Assembly (NCBI GenBank): GCA_031265355.1
Contig: JAISCT010000001.1
Coordinates: 1 to 39,135, forward strand
From: Oscillospiraceae bacterium
GTDB lineage: Bacteria; Bacillota; Clostridia; Oscillospirales; UBA929
Reading direction: 5' to 3'
Length of the DNA: 39,135 nucleotides
The notes below the pieces were generated by a model. It ran no database searches and was not told the origin of the DNA. It was given only the letters and a program-made list of their open reading frames with translations. Shown here in pieces: positions 6,775 through 14,558 of this stretch. The position numbers and the translations under genes are program-made. Position 1 is the first letter of the stretch; each line of letters opens with the position of its first letter.

Positions 6775-7479
6775 TCATCGGCTTTTTTCTTGGTCGTTAC
6801 GCGCCTTTGCGGTACAAGTGCGGATAAATTCGCTCTTTGCATCCGTATAGGCGTCGCGGTTGTATTTATATTCCATAAGCAGTCGCCGTTTGAGTCCTTC
6901 GTACTCTGCCGCCGCTTCCGGGTGAGCGACGATATAGTCACGGAAGCGCGGTTCGTCCCAATCTCCGGCCTGCCTGACGTGCAGATGGAACACTCTCTCG
7001 GCAAATCCCTCCGGCGTATAGCCTTTGTTCCAATCCGACCGAACGTCAGGGGAAATCTGCTCCGCCATAAGCAGCCACCCACCATCGGCGAGTGATGTTT
7101 TCAGCCAATCTATATCGCAATCCGAGGCGACCTGCAACAAAATATCCACAATCGGCTTAGCGAGAAGCCCGTCTATTGCAGTACTTCCGATATGCTCAGT
7201 CTTCTCGATCGCGCCGTCTAAAAGCGTGAGCAGAGAGGATTCCTCATCTTTATACCAATCACGCCATGCGGGATTGTGTTCCGCAAGCTCAATCGGGAAC
7301 AATTGCCAAAGTTCCTCCAGCGTCAGTCCAAAAGCGACCGTTTCCTTCCCGTCAAGGCGTTTGAGCATGATATAATCGGTTTTCTGCTCCTTGATGACTT
7401 TGTATCCGCACCACTCATACAACCGTAACGCCGCGTTTGCCTTTTGGACGGACAGCGAAACGGAAGCGATTACGTCCAT
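6775..7479 (-). CDS. GrpB family protein with an N-terminal GNAT tail
   Basis: Residues about 50-225 form a GrpB (UPF0157) domain, a nucleotidyltransferase-like fold of uncertain function. Evidence is LEELWQLFPIELAEHNPAW, IEKTEHIGSTAIDGLLAKPIVDILL (the conserved HIGSTA...AKPIVDI signature), and the later FHLHVRQAGDWDEPRFRDYI. The first about 43 residues (VQKANAALRLYEWCGYKVIKE...DYIMLKRL) match the C-terminal end of a GNAT acetyltransferase, not GrpB. The gene therefore looks like a chimera in which a truncated GNAT end supplies the start. GGAGG precedes the ATG at 7479, so the chimera can be translated. It starts 2 nt after the stop of the upstream GNAT gene. Confidence 0.85.
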   Translation of the reverse strand: MDVIASVSLSVQKANAALRLYEWCGYKVIKEQKTDYIMLKRLDGKETVAFGLTLEELWQLFPIELAEHNPAWRDWYKDEESSLLTLLDGAIEKTEHIGSTAIDGLLAKPIVDILLQVASDCDIDWLKTSLADGGWLLMAEQISPDVRSDWNKGYTPEGFAERVFHLHVRQAGDWDEPRFRDYIVAHPEAAAEYEGLKRRLLMEYKYNRDAYTDAKSEFIRTCTAKARNDQEKSR

Positions 7480-7481
7480 TA

Positions 7482-7997
7482 TCAGAAGTCCTCCAATTTC
7501 ATAGCAAAATCTATCTCATGGTGGAGCGGTATCCCGTTCTGCCCAATATATGGTATTTCAGGCTTAAACGATTCCCGCTCCCGGTCTATTGCGCCCAGGT
7601 TCAAGCCGACCATATCAAATCCGCGCTTTTGATAAAAACCTATCGCGTTGATGTTGTCGTTTGACGTCAGCAGGCGCAGGATTGTGCAGCCCTTGGCAAT
7701 GGCCGTCTGCTTTATTCTATCAATCAGGGCAGTGCCAAGCCCTGTGCGCGGGCGTTCACTGTTAAGTGATACAATTTCACAGGCGTCGCCGCGGATAATA
7801 TAGGTCACGAGTCCGATGACGTTTTCGCCGGATTCGTCCAACGCGATGAAACCGGCTAAAACGGCGCAGTCGATGATTTCGCCACGTACCATCATTTGAG
7901 CAGTCTGCCACGCATGAGTGATGTAAGCAGTCGCAAGTTCGCGTGTCTCGGAGGTAATCGGCATTATGCTATGTGCGTTCATCATATTGTCATTCAA
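7482..7997 (-). CDS. GNAT family N-acetyltransferase
   Basis: A 171-residue predicted N-acetyltransferase. The middle carries ACEIVSLNSERPRTGLGTALIDRIKQTA, with RTGLGTAL in the acetyl-CoA loop position, followed by TILRLLTSNDNINAIGFYQKRGFDMVGL, the standard GNAT ending. An extra C-terminal segment (RERESFKPEIPYIGQNGIPLHHEIDFAMKL) is typical of one clostridial GNAT subgroup. Substrate unknown. The start at 7997 has AAAGGA upstream but at short spacing; later ATGs are possible. It is followed within 2 nt by the GNAT-tail/GrpB chimera. Confidence 0.85.
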   Translation of the reverse strand: MNDNMMNAHSIMPITSETRELATAYITHAWQTAQMMVRGEIIDCAVLAGFIALDESGENVIGLVTYIIRGDACEIVSLNSERPRTGLGTALIDRIKQTAIAKGCTILRLLTSNDNINAIGFYQKRGFDMVGLNLGAIDRERESFKPEIPYIGQNGIPLHHEIDFAMKLEDF

Positions 7998-8016
7998 TCC
8001 TTTTCAATTATCTTTG

Positions 8017-8149
8017 TCAATCGTTTTTACGCTCCAACTCCTGAATGATCAATGCTTTCGCTATCCGCAGCGCGCGGAGCCTGTTTTTCTGAAATGTTTT
8101 AATCGGCGCGGACCAGAAAATCACGCTGCCGTAATAAGAGATTATAGAT
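8017..8149 (-). pseudogene. Unidentified C-terminal gene fragment
   Basis: Directly after the YjbQ stop a minus-strand frame without start reads SIISYYGSVIFWSAPIKTFQ then KNRLRALRIAKALIIQELER and stops. The residue pattern (amphipathic, lysine/arginine-rich helix) is protein-like. I do not recognise the family. It fits the pattern of tail fragments in this array; chance open frame is the alternative. Confidence 0.3.
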
Positions 8150-8566
8150 TCACTCTCCGATGATCTTCACCAGCACCCGCTTGTCACGCATACCGTCAAA
8201 CTCGCCATAGAATATCTGCTCCCACGTTCCGAAGTCAAGCTTGCCGTCCGTGACCGCCACGACAACCTCGCGCCCCATAACGGTTCGCTTCAAATGCGCG
8301 TCGGCGTTGTCCTCGTAGCCGTTGTGGTCGTATTGCTCATAGGGCTTCTCCGGCGCCAGCTTTTCGAGCCAGCGCTCGAAATCACGGTGCAGCCCGCTCT
8401 CGTTGTCGTTGATGAACACGCTCGCTGTGATATTCATCGCATTGACAAGACACAGCCCTTCGCGGATTCCGCTCTCAGCGAGCGCGGCCTCGACCTGCGG
8501 CGTAATATTGACGTAGGCACGGCGGACCTTGGTGTAAAAATGCAGTTCTTTTCGGTAGGATTTCAT
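8150..8566 (-). CDS. YjbQ family protein (UPF0047, secondary thiamine-phosphate synthase type)
   Basis: A 138-residue single-domain protein of the YjbQ/UPF0047 family. Some members show weak thiamine-phosphate synthase activity, but the physiological role is unsettled. Family hallmarks are [36 protein letters not shown], the metal-site segment [18 protein letters not shown] (with conserved His and Asn) and the end [16 protein letters not shown]. The length is standard. Start ATG 8566 with AGGA upstream. It lies divergent from the ABC exporter genes, with 180 nt between them, and appears to end the low-GC accessory segment. Confidence 0.9.
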   Translation of the reverse strand: MKSYRKELHFYTKVRRAYVNITPQVEAALAESGIREGLCLVNAMNITASVFINDNESGLHRDFERWLEKLAPEKPYEQYDHNGYEDNADAHLKRTVMGREVVVAVTDGKLDFGTWEQIFYGEFDGMRDKRVLVKIIGE

Positions 8567-8670
8567 ATTGGCTTATCCTCACTTTCTAACTCGCGCCGTT
8601 CGCCGCCTATACCGATGTACTAATCGTTCGACGGCTTCTTTCGCAGGTTCCTTTTGTATGCCCAAAAGAC

Positions 8671-8699
8671 TTTACAAATCAGTCTTTATGAGATATGAT
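8671..8699 (+). promoter_or_regulatory. Promoter of the ABC exporter operon
   Basis: TTTACA (8671-8676), a 17-nt spacer, then TATGAT (8694-8699). It lies about 55 nt upstream of the ATPase start. Strong sigma-A match. Confidence 0.7.
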
Positions 8700-8754
8700 A
8701 CAAAGCGGATGATGTGCTCGGTAATATTTCCCATTTCAGACAGGAGGCATGTCG

Positions 8755-9666
8755 ATGCGGCTGACGGTGCGGCATCTGACCAAAGCGTTCGGTGAAAAGC
8801 AGGTGCTGCGGGGCATCAACTTTGAAACCGAGAGCGGCACGGCTCTGGGGCTTTTGGGGCGCAACGGCGCGGGTAAGACGACGGCGATCCGCATTGTCAT
8901 GGGCGTGTTCCCGGCCGACAGCGGCGAGATCCTGCTAAACGGACAGCCGCTCGATCGCGCGGCTGTGCACCTCGGGTACTTGCCAGAAGAGCGGGGCCTC
9001 TACGTCAAAAAACCTATCCTGGACCAACTCGTCTACTTCGCCCGACTGCGGGGCCTGACGGCGGCGGAAAGCCGCCGAAACGCGCAGTACTGGCTCGAAC
9101 GCGTGGGCTTGGCGGCGTCCGCCCACAAACGGCTGGACACGCTGTCCAAAGGCAACCAGCAAAAGATCCAGCTCGTGGCGGCGCTCCAGTGTGACCCGGC
9201 CATCCTCATTTTGGACGAACCCTTCTCCGGCCTGGACCCCGTCAACGCCCGACTGCTCAAAGACATCGTCAAAGAGGAGATCGATCGGGGTAAGATGGTA
9301 TTTTTTTCCAGTCATCAGATGAACTATATCGAGGAATTCTGTGACCAGATCGCCATTTTAAACGGTGGGCACATCGTCCTGTCCGGCGGTATCCGGGAGA
9401 TCAAACGGAGTTACGAACGTAACCGCCTCCTTCTCTCCGGACCGGCGCTGCCCGCGATGCGCGGCTACATCCAGTCGGCGCTCTCGCCTCTCGTCAAAGA
9501 GATGTCGGAGACGGAGACACAGCTGTCCGTGACGTTGACAAGCGCACAGCACAAACGGGACTTTATCTCCGCGCTGGTCGAGCAGGATCTCGACTTCGAT
9601 ATGATCCAGGTCTACGAACCGTCGCTTTCCGACATTTTTGTCGAATACACGGAGGACGTCGTATGA
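8755..9666 (+). CDS. ABC transporter ATP-binding protein (NatA-like)
   Basis: A 303-residue ABC ATPase of the NatA/YhaQ exporter group that powers the permease encoded next. Walker A is GLLGRNGAGKTTAIRI, the signature motif appears as LSKGNQQKIQL (a variant common in this group), Walker B is AILILDEPFSGLDPVN, and the H-loop is FFSSHQMNYIE. A C-terminal extension of about 85 residues (LLLSGPALPAMRG...LSDIFVEYTE) is the domain seen in NatA-like proteins. I chose ATG 8755 (MRLTVRHL) because AGGAGG lies 7 nt before it; ATG 8749 is too close to that site. The exported substrate is unknown; homologues move sodium, drugs or peptides. Confidence 0.9.
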   Translation: MRLTVRHLTKAFGEKQVLRGINFETESGTALGLLGRNGAGKTTAIRIVMGVFPADSGEILLNGQPLDRAAVHLGYLPEERGLYVKKPILDQLVYFARLRGLTAAESRRNAQYWLERVGLAASAHKRLDTLSKGNQQKIQLVAALQCDPAILILDEPFSGLDPVNARLLKDIVKEEIDRGKMVFFSSHQMNYIEEFCDQIAILNGGHIVLSGGIREIKRSYERNRLLLSGPALPAMRGYIQSALSPLVKEMSETETQLSVTLTSAQHKRDFISALVEQDLDFDMIQVYEPSLSDIFVEYTEDVV

Positions 9667-9774
9667 TGGCGCTGACAACCAAGCGCCCCCGACCAACCCC
9701 GTACTCGACACTGTGTCCGGCAGGCGTAATCAGAGGCGCGATCCCTAGACACACAGGGAGGACGGAGATGTCTG

Positions 9775-11031
9775 ATGAGGCAATTTTGGCATGTATTTCG
9801 GTTTGAATATCTGAATTACGTGATGGGAAAAGGATTTCTCATCGTCACGTTGGTGATGATCTTGGTCATGGGCGTGACCCTTTTCTTCCCCCGTCTGTCG
9901 GCGCCAACGGCGGACAAAGGCGCCTGGGACAGCCCGCCGCCCATCCGGGCTCCCATGCCGGCGGCGCTCTCAGACTCCGACCCGGCGCTGGCGGCGGAGA
10001 CTCTCCGGATGCTGACTGAAAAGATGCCCCAGTATGCGTTTGCGCTGGTGGACGGCGACGTGGAAACGCTGCGGCGTGCCGTGGAGGCGGGGACATACAC
10101 CGTCGCCGTCGCCGTGTCGCCGCCGCTCTCGTATGTCTACATTGTCAATCAGCTCGGCCTGTATGATGTGTCGGCGGCGCAAATACACGACGTCATGGCC
10201 GCGCGCTTCAGATTGGGCAAACTACAGCGCGCCGGCCTGTCCGAGGCGGACCTCGCGGAGGTCCTCGCAGCGCCGGTGGCAGGCACGGTTGTGGAGATCG
10301 GCAAAAACCAGATGACCAGTTTTATTTATACGTATCTGCTGATCTTCCTACTCTACATGGCAATCATGCTGTACGGGCAGTTTGTCGCCAACGGCGTGGC
10401 CTCCGAAAAGAGCTCGCGGGCCATGGAGTTGCTCATCACATCGGCCAAAACGCAGAACCTCATCTTCGGAAAAGTGCTGGGCGCCGGGCTGGCCGGCCTC
10501 ACACAGCTGGCCGCGCTGCTCGGCGCCGGCATTCTGTTTTATTCGCTCAACAGCGCCTACTGGACGGACAACGCCATCATCGCTTCCATCTTCTCTATGC
10601 CGGTGAGCATCCTCTTATATACCTGCCTGTTCTTTTTATTGGGCTTTTTTCTGTACGCTTTCTTATACGGCGCGCTGAGTTCGCTGGTCAGCCGCATGGA
10701 GGAACTGCACAGCGCCGTGCTGCCGGTCACGTTTGTGTTTCTCTTCTCTTTCTTTGCCGTCTTCATTGGCACGGTCAGCGGCCGCGTGGACACGCCGGCG
10801 ATGACGGTCTTCTCCTTCATCCCCTTCACCGCGCCGATGGCCATGTTCGTCCGCATCTCGATGAGCAATCCGGATGCTTGGGAGATCCTCCTGTCCGTGA
10901 CTCTCCTGGCCGCCGCCAACCTCGCCTGTGGTTATCTGGCCTCCGGCATCTACCGCGTGGGCGTACTGCTCTACGGCAAACCGCCGCGCCCGGCGGAACT
11001 GCTGCGCATCCTGCGCCGCGCCCGCCGTTGA
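9775..11031 (+). CDS. ABC transporter permease (NatB/ABC-2 type)
   Basis: A 418-residue membrane protein. One N-terminal helix (FLIVTLVMILVMGVTLFF, about residues 21-38) is followed by an extracytoplasmic domain of about 140 residues. A cluster of five or six helices begins at TSFIYTYLLIFLLYMAIMLYGQ. The sequence VANGVASEKSSRAMELLITS after the second helix is the coupling segment typical of NatB/YhaP-type ABC-2 permeases. It follows the ATPase gene after 108 nt, which hold no other gene but include a GGAG site before the start. Together they form one exporter. Confidence 0.88.
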   Translation: MRQFWHVFRFEYLNYVMGKGFLIVTLVMILVMGVTLFFPRLSAPTADKGAWDSPPPIRAPMPAALSDSDPALAAETLRMLTEKMPQYAFALVDGDVETLRRAVEAGTYTVAVAVSPPLSYVYIVNQLGLYDVSAAQIHDVMAARFRLGKLQRAGLSEADLAEVLAAPVAGTVVEIGKNQMTSFIYTYLLIFLLYMAIMLYGQFVANGVASEKSSRAMELLITSAKTQNLIFGKVLGAGLAGLTQLAALLGAGILFYSLNSAYWTDNAIIASIFSMPVSILLYTCLFFLLGFFLYAFLYGALSSLVSRMEELHSAVLPVTFVFLFSFFAVFIGTVSGRVDTPAMTVFSFIPFTAPMAMFVRISMSNPDAWEILLSVTLLAAANLACGYLASGIYRVGVLLYGKPPRPAELLRILRRARR

Positions 11032-11037
11032 CTCCGC

Positions 11038-11742
11038 TCACTGTTTGAGCTTTTTGATTTCCAGTGGCGTGAGTTTGCGCCATTTTCCATATGGGACGCC
11101 CTGCAGCGTCAGAAAGCCCAAACGAACGCGGGCGAGACGCTTGACGGTGAGGCCCGCCTGTTCGCACATCAGGCGCACCTGGTGATGGCGCCCCTCGTGG
11201 ATGACCAGAGACAGCACCCCGCCATCCTCCCGCCGTTCGACCAGTGCCACGCGCGCGGGTTTCACCGTGTACCCCTCGATCGTCATGGGCCCCGCAAGGA
11301 TAGGCTTTGCCGTGTCCACAGGGCCCGTAACCCACACGTGGTATTCCTTTTCGATCTCATGCGACGGGTGAGTGATCCGATGCACCAGAGCGCCGTCGTT
11401 GCTCATGAGCAGCAGACCCTCCGTGTTGATGTCCAGACGACCGACCGGCACCAACCGCGTGTCGATCCCCGAAACCACGTCGCGCACGGTCCGCCGTCCC
11501 TTTTCGTCGGAGAGCGTCGTCACGACGCCGCGAGGCTTGTGCAGCAGGACAGTCATCGACTCCGGGCAGGGTCGTAGCGGCCGGCCGGAGACCTCGACGG
11601 CGTCGGACTCGATGTCGACCTTCTGCCCGATCACAGCCGTCTGCCCGTTGACCTTCACCCGCCCGCTCTCAATAAGCGTTTCCGCCCCGCGCCGCGAGGT
11701 CACGCCGTGCGCCGCGAGGATTTTGCTGAGCCGTTCTTGCAT
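11038..11742 (-). CDS. rluB: Pseudouridine synthase, RluB/RsuA family
   Basis: A 234-residue RNA-modifying enzyme that isomerises uridine in ribosomal RNA; RluB-type members act on 23S rRNA near the peptidyl transferase centre. An S4 RNA-binding domain comes first (QERLSKILAAHGVTSRRGAETLIESGRVKVNG). The catalytic domain carries VGRLDINTEGLLLMSNDGAL, whose Asp in GRLDxxTxGLL is the catalytic residue, and later HEGRHHQVRLM. RluB versus RsuA cannot be strictly separated by eye; the Firmicute gene placed next to scpAB is normally rluB. It is the last gene of the minus-strand block and ends 6 nt from the convergent ABC permease gene. Confidence 0.88.
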   Translation of the reverse strand: MQERLSKILAAHGVTSRRGAETLIESGRVKVNGQTAVIGQKVDIESDAVEVSGRPLRPCPESMTVLLHKPRGVVTTLSDEKGRRTVRDVVSGIDTRLVPVGRLDINTEGLLLMSNDGALVHRITHPSHEIEKEYHVWVTGPVDTAKPILAGPMTIEGYTVKPARVALVERREDGGVLSLVIHEGRHHQVRLMCEQAGLTVKRLARVRLGFLTLQGVPYGKWRKLTPLEIKKLKQ

Positions 11743-11845
11743 AAAAACGCCTTGCCTTTCCTTTTTCTATGGGCATCCATCTATCACGATGGGCACAGCG
11801 TGCACTGCGGCGGCACACCAAGATCCAACAACCGCCCCGGCGGCG

Positions 11846-12994
11846 TCACGCGGCACCGCGCCCGAAGAAGCCGGCGATCTTCTCCCCAAACGACTTCTCC
11901 GCCGGCAGATAGGCCTCGACGCCGGTCTCGTAATAGAGCCTCGTCTCTCCTACCGTCCGGCCGTCCACCACATAACGTACACGCCCGGCTGCGTCGCCGT
12001 GAAACACCGGCGCCCAAGCAAACCAGGGCAGGGAAAACTTCGTCTCCATCCGGGCCCACTCTTCGTCTGAGAGCGCCGCGGTCAGTCCCTGCCCTGCGCG
12101 CACCGGCACCAGACCCGACAACCCGGATACAACAGGTACACGGGCCAAAATCTCACCCTGCGTGCAGAGCGTCCGCTGCGTAAAGCGCGCAAACCCCATA
12201 TCGTAGAGCGTCTGGTGGTCGTTCCAGTCGTCCGGCGCCTTCAATGTGACGGCAATAAGCATGCGTCCGCTCCGCTCCGCCATGGAGACCAGACAGCGCC
12301 CGGCCTTGATCGTATAGCCCGTCTTCCCGCCGATCGTGCCCTCGTAGTCCCACAGCAGCTTGTTGTGGTTGCGCATATCGCGCCCGGCCGCCTGGATCGT
12401 CTTTGTGGCGGTAACGGTACGGAAGGTGGGCGCGCGCATTGCCTCGGCGGCGATCCGCGCCAGGTCGCGCGCGCTCGCATAGTTGGCGTCGTCGTTGAGC
12501 CCGTGCGGGTTGGCAAAGTGCGAGTTCTGAAGCCCCAACGCCCCGACCTTCTCATTCATCAGCGCCGCGAAGTCTTCGATGCTGCCGGCGGTGTGCACGG
12601 CCAGCGCGGCGGCGGCGTCGTTGCCCGAGAGCAGCAACATCCCGTAGAGCAGTTCCTCCACGGTCAACCGCTCCCCCTCCTTCAGGGACATGGAGGAACC
12701 CTCCACACCGACACACGATGCGGGCACGGTGACAACGTCCTCCAAATCGCACCGCTCCAGCACCACTAAGGCGGTCATCATCTTGGTAATGCTGGCCATG
12801 AGCATACGCGCGTCGGCGTTTTTTTCGTAAAGGAATGTGTCTTCGACCGCGTCGTACAAGACGGCGCTCTCCGCAGAGACGTCCAGCGCGGACGCCGGCG
12901 GCGCGGAGACAACGCACAGAGAGAGCACACACGCGAACGCGCACAGCCGTGCAAGCCGTGTGAGAGGTACCCTATAATTCCTTTTCTTCCTCAT
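11846..12994 (-). CDS. dacF: D-alanyl-D-alanine carboxypeptidase (DacF/PBP5 family)
   Basis: A 382-residue secreted penicillin-binding protein that trims the terminal D-alanine from peptidoglycan stem peptides. A signal peptide covers about residues 1-36 (basic start, hydrophobic core, SAPPASA). The three serine-peptidase motifs are present: S68-I-T-K71, S123-G-N and K224-T-G. The C-terminal part is the beta-rich PBP5_C domain ending in a short amphipathic helix (FGEKIAGFFGRG) that would hold the protein to the membrane. I chose ATG 12994, after AAGAGG and followed by a basic signal sequence; it overlaps ytfJ by 23 nt. The ytfJ neighbour suggests the sporulation-linked DacF type. Confidence 0.88.
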   Translation of the reverse strand: MRKKRNYRVPLTRLARLCAFACVLSLCVVSAPPASALDVSAESAVLYDAVEDTFLYEKNADARMLMASITKMMTALVVLERCDLEDVVTVPASCVGVEGSSMSLKEGERLTVEELLYGMLLLSGNDAAAALAVHTAGSIEDFAALMNEKVGALGLQNSHFANPHGLNDDANYASARDLARIAAEAMRAPTFRTVTATKTIQAAGRDMRNHNKLLWDYEGTIGGKTGYTIKAGRCLVSMAERSGRMLIAVTLKAPDDWNDHQTLYDMGFARFTQRTLCTQGEILARVPVVSGLSGLVPVRAGQGLTAALSDEEWARMETKFSLPWFAWAPVFHGDAAGRVRYVVDGRTVGETRLYYETGVEAYLPAEKSFGEKIAGFFGRGAA

Positions 12995-13388
12995 CGTCCT
13001 CTTTTCCTTTCTTTCGCCCCAAAAGAGACGCGACCTTCTCCAGCAGCGCGGGTACGGCCTCGATCGCCCTGTCCACCGCACTGCCCGGCGGCGGCGCCAC
13101 GGGGAGGAGTTTGACGCCCGTGGGACTCACCACCAAAAATGACACCGGATGGATGTTTACGGCGGCGCCGCTGCCGCCGCCGAAGTTTTTGTCCTCCTCC
13201 GGCTTGTCGTGTTTCCCCGCGTAATCCGTGCCGCCCGCGGCAAAACCAAAGCTTACCTTCGACACGGGGATGATTGTCGTACCGTCCGGCGTGGACACCG
13301 GCTGACCGACAATGGTGTTCACATCCACCATCTCACGAATCTTGGTCATTGTGACGCTCATCAGCTCTGGAATGGAATTTTTTTCCAT
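12972..13388 (-). CDS. ytfJ: GerW family sporulation protein YtfJ
   Basis: A 138-residue protein of the YtfJ/GerW family, found in endospore formers and needed for normal germination in Bacillus. Typical stretches are TKIREMVDVNTIVGQPVSTPDGTTIIPVSKVSFGFAAGG, the glycine-rich KNFGGGSGAAVNIHPVSFLVV and the charged end KKGKEDDEEEKEL. I prefer the ATG at 13388 (MEKNSIPELM), preceded by GGTGGAG, over an upstream ATG at 13409 without a site. The gene overlaps dacF and follows DUF2953, a conserved clostridial order. Strong evidence that the organism sporulates or descends from sporulators. Confidence 0.92.
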   Translation of the reverse strand: MEKNSIPELMSVTMTKIREMVDVNTIVGQPVSTPDGTTIIPVSKVSFGFAAGGTDYAGKHDKPEEDKNFGGGSGAAVNIHPVSFLVVSPTGVKLLPVAPPPGSAVDRAIEAVPALLEKVASLLGRKKGKEDDEEEKEL

Positions 13389-13439
13389 ATTCTCCACCCT
13401 CTCATCCATTGGTCTATTGTATTGAGACCGTCTTGCCTT

Positions 13440-13991
13440 TTATGCCGGGCCGGCCAACCGGCGCCGGAGAAAGTGTAGCGCCGTGCGCAGGAGTGCAAAG
13501 GGCCGGATAGACACGGAAGCCAGCAGATACACCTGCGGATGCGGGAGACTGTAATCGAGACCCACCGTGACGTTCGGGCGCTTCACACGCGCCAGCAGCG
13601 GCGCGGCCAGGCCCAAAGCCGCGTGCAGAGAACCGTACAGGAGCGCCGTGTGGGCGGCGTCGCCGGCACCGGCCACAACGTGGCAGTAGAATCTGTCCAC
13701 GCGCAGCCCGCGCAGTAAAATCCCCGCGCTCTCCCGCGCCGGCCCCAGAAGAGCTCGGATGTCCGTCCGTTCGTCCGCCGTCCGTTTTGGGGGGCTGGAC
13801 CCGGCCCTTCGTTTCGACGTCCTGGCCGGACGGCCCGCGACGGCGCGCGGCGACAAACGAAACATCAACACCCCCCAACGGAGCCGCAACAGGATCTCCC
13901 GGCCCGGTCGGACGATCAGCGTGAAGCGCAACCGCATCGTGAGCGCCGACGCCAGCGCCAGTACAACCCCGGCCGACACCCAAAAGACCAT
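13440..13991 (-). CDS. DUF2953 domain protein
   Basis: A 183-residue protein with one N-terminal membrane helix (VFWVSAGVVLALASALTM), a basic linker and a C-terminal domain ending SVSIRPFALLRTALHFLRR. It fits DUF2953, a family regularly placed between scpB and ytfJ in Clostridia. Similarity in the middle is low, so the call leans on topology and gene order. Function unknown; the placement suggests a sporulation link. Start ATG 13991 lies 18 nt after the scpB stop. Confidence 0.7.
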   Translation of the reverse strand: MVFWVSAGVVLALASALTMRLRFTLIVRPGREILLRLRWGVLMFRLSPRAVAGRPARTSKRRAGSSPPKRTADERTDIRALLGPARESAGILLRGLRVDRFYCHVVAGAGDAAHTALLYGSLHAALGLAAPLLARVKRPNVTVGLDYSLPHPQVYLLASVSIRPFALLRTALHFLRRRLAGPA

Positions 13992-14009
13992 TGCCTCACC
14001 CTCCGTTCG

Positions 14010-14552
14010 TCACAGGCTGAGCTGCCCATCCTCCTCGGTGAGACCAAAGGGCAGCTCCGGCAATTCCTCCAGCGACGACAATCCAAAGGAACGCAAAAAC
14101 ACCGGCGTTGTCCGGTATTGGATGGGCCGCCCGGGCACCTCCAGCCGGCCGCACTCCTCAATGAGACCCTTCTCTGTCAGCGTGACCACGGTGTTGGAGC
14201 TGTCCACGCCGCGTACTTGATCGATGTACGCCCGGGTGGTGGGCTGGTAGTAAGCGACAATGGCCAGCACCTCCAGCGCGGGTTTGGAGAGCGGCGGCGC
14301 GCGCCTCTCCTCCAGCGCCGCACGGATCAGCTCGGCGTGCTCGGGCGCGGAGACGAGCTGCCAGCGGTCTTCCATGCGCACCAGCCGGATCCCACGGCGC
14401 TCAAAACGGTACTCGTCCGCCAGCTGCGCCAGCATCGCCTCGACCTCTCGGCGTTCCAGCGAGAGCAACGCACACAGGCGTTCGACGCCGACCGCGTCGC
14501 CCGCCGCAAACAAAATGCCCTCCAGTACAGACAAAATCTCCTTCACGTCCAT
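14010..14552 (-). CDS. scpB: Segregation and condensation protein B
   Basis: ScpB (180 residues) binds the ScpA kleisin and SMC to form the bacterial condensin that organises and segregates the chromosome. It has two winged-helix domains: ILSVLEGILFAAGDAVGVERLCALL at the start, and PALEVLAIVAYYQPTTRAYIDQVRGVDSSNTVVTLTEKGLIEE, the strongly conserved ScpB signature, followed by GRPIQYRTTPVFLRSFGL. The gene follows scpA by 6 nt. Confidence 0.95.
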   Translation of the reverse strand: MDVKEILSVLEGILFAAGDAVGVERLCALLSLERREVEAMLAQLADEYRFERRGIRLVRMEDRWQLVSAPEHAELIRAALEERRAPPLSKPALEVLAIVAYYQPTTRAYIDQVRGVDSSNTVVTLTEKGLIEECGRLEVPGRPIQYRTTPVFLRSFGLSSLEELPELPFGLTEEDGQLSL

Positions 14553-14558
14553 AAGGCC

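Noticed and set aside
1..8150. Integron-type cassette array
   Set aside because: Genes are small and co-oriented, but no integrase gene or repeated attC-like sites were found at the joints.
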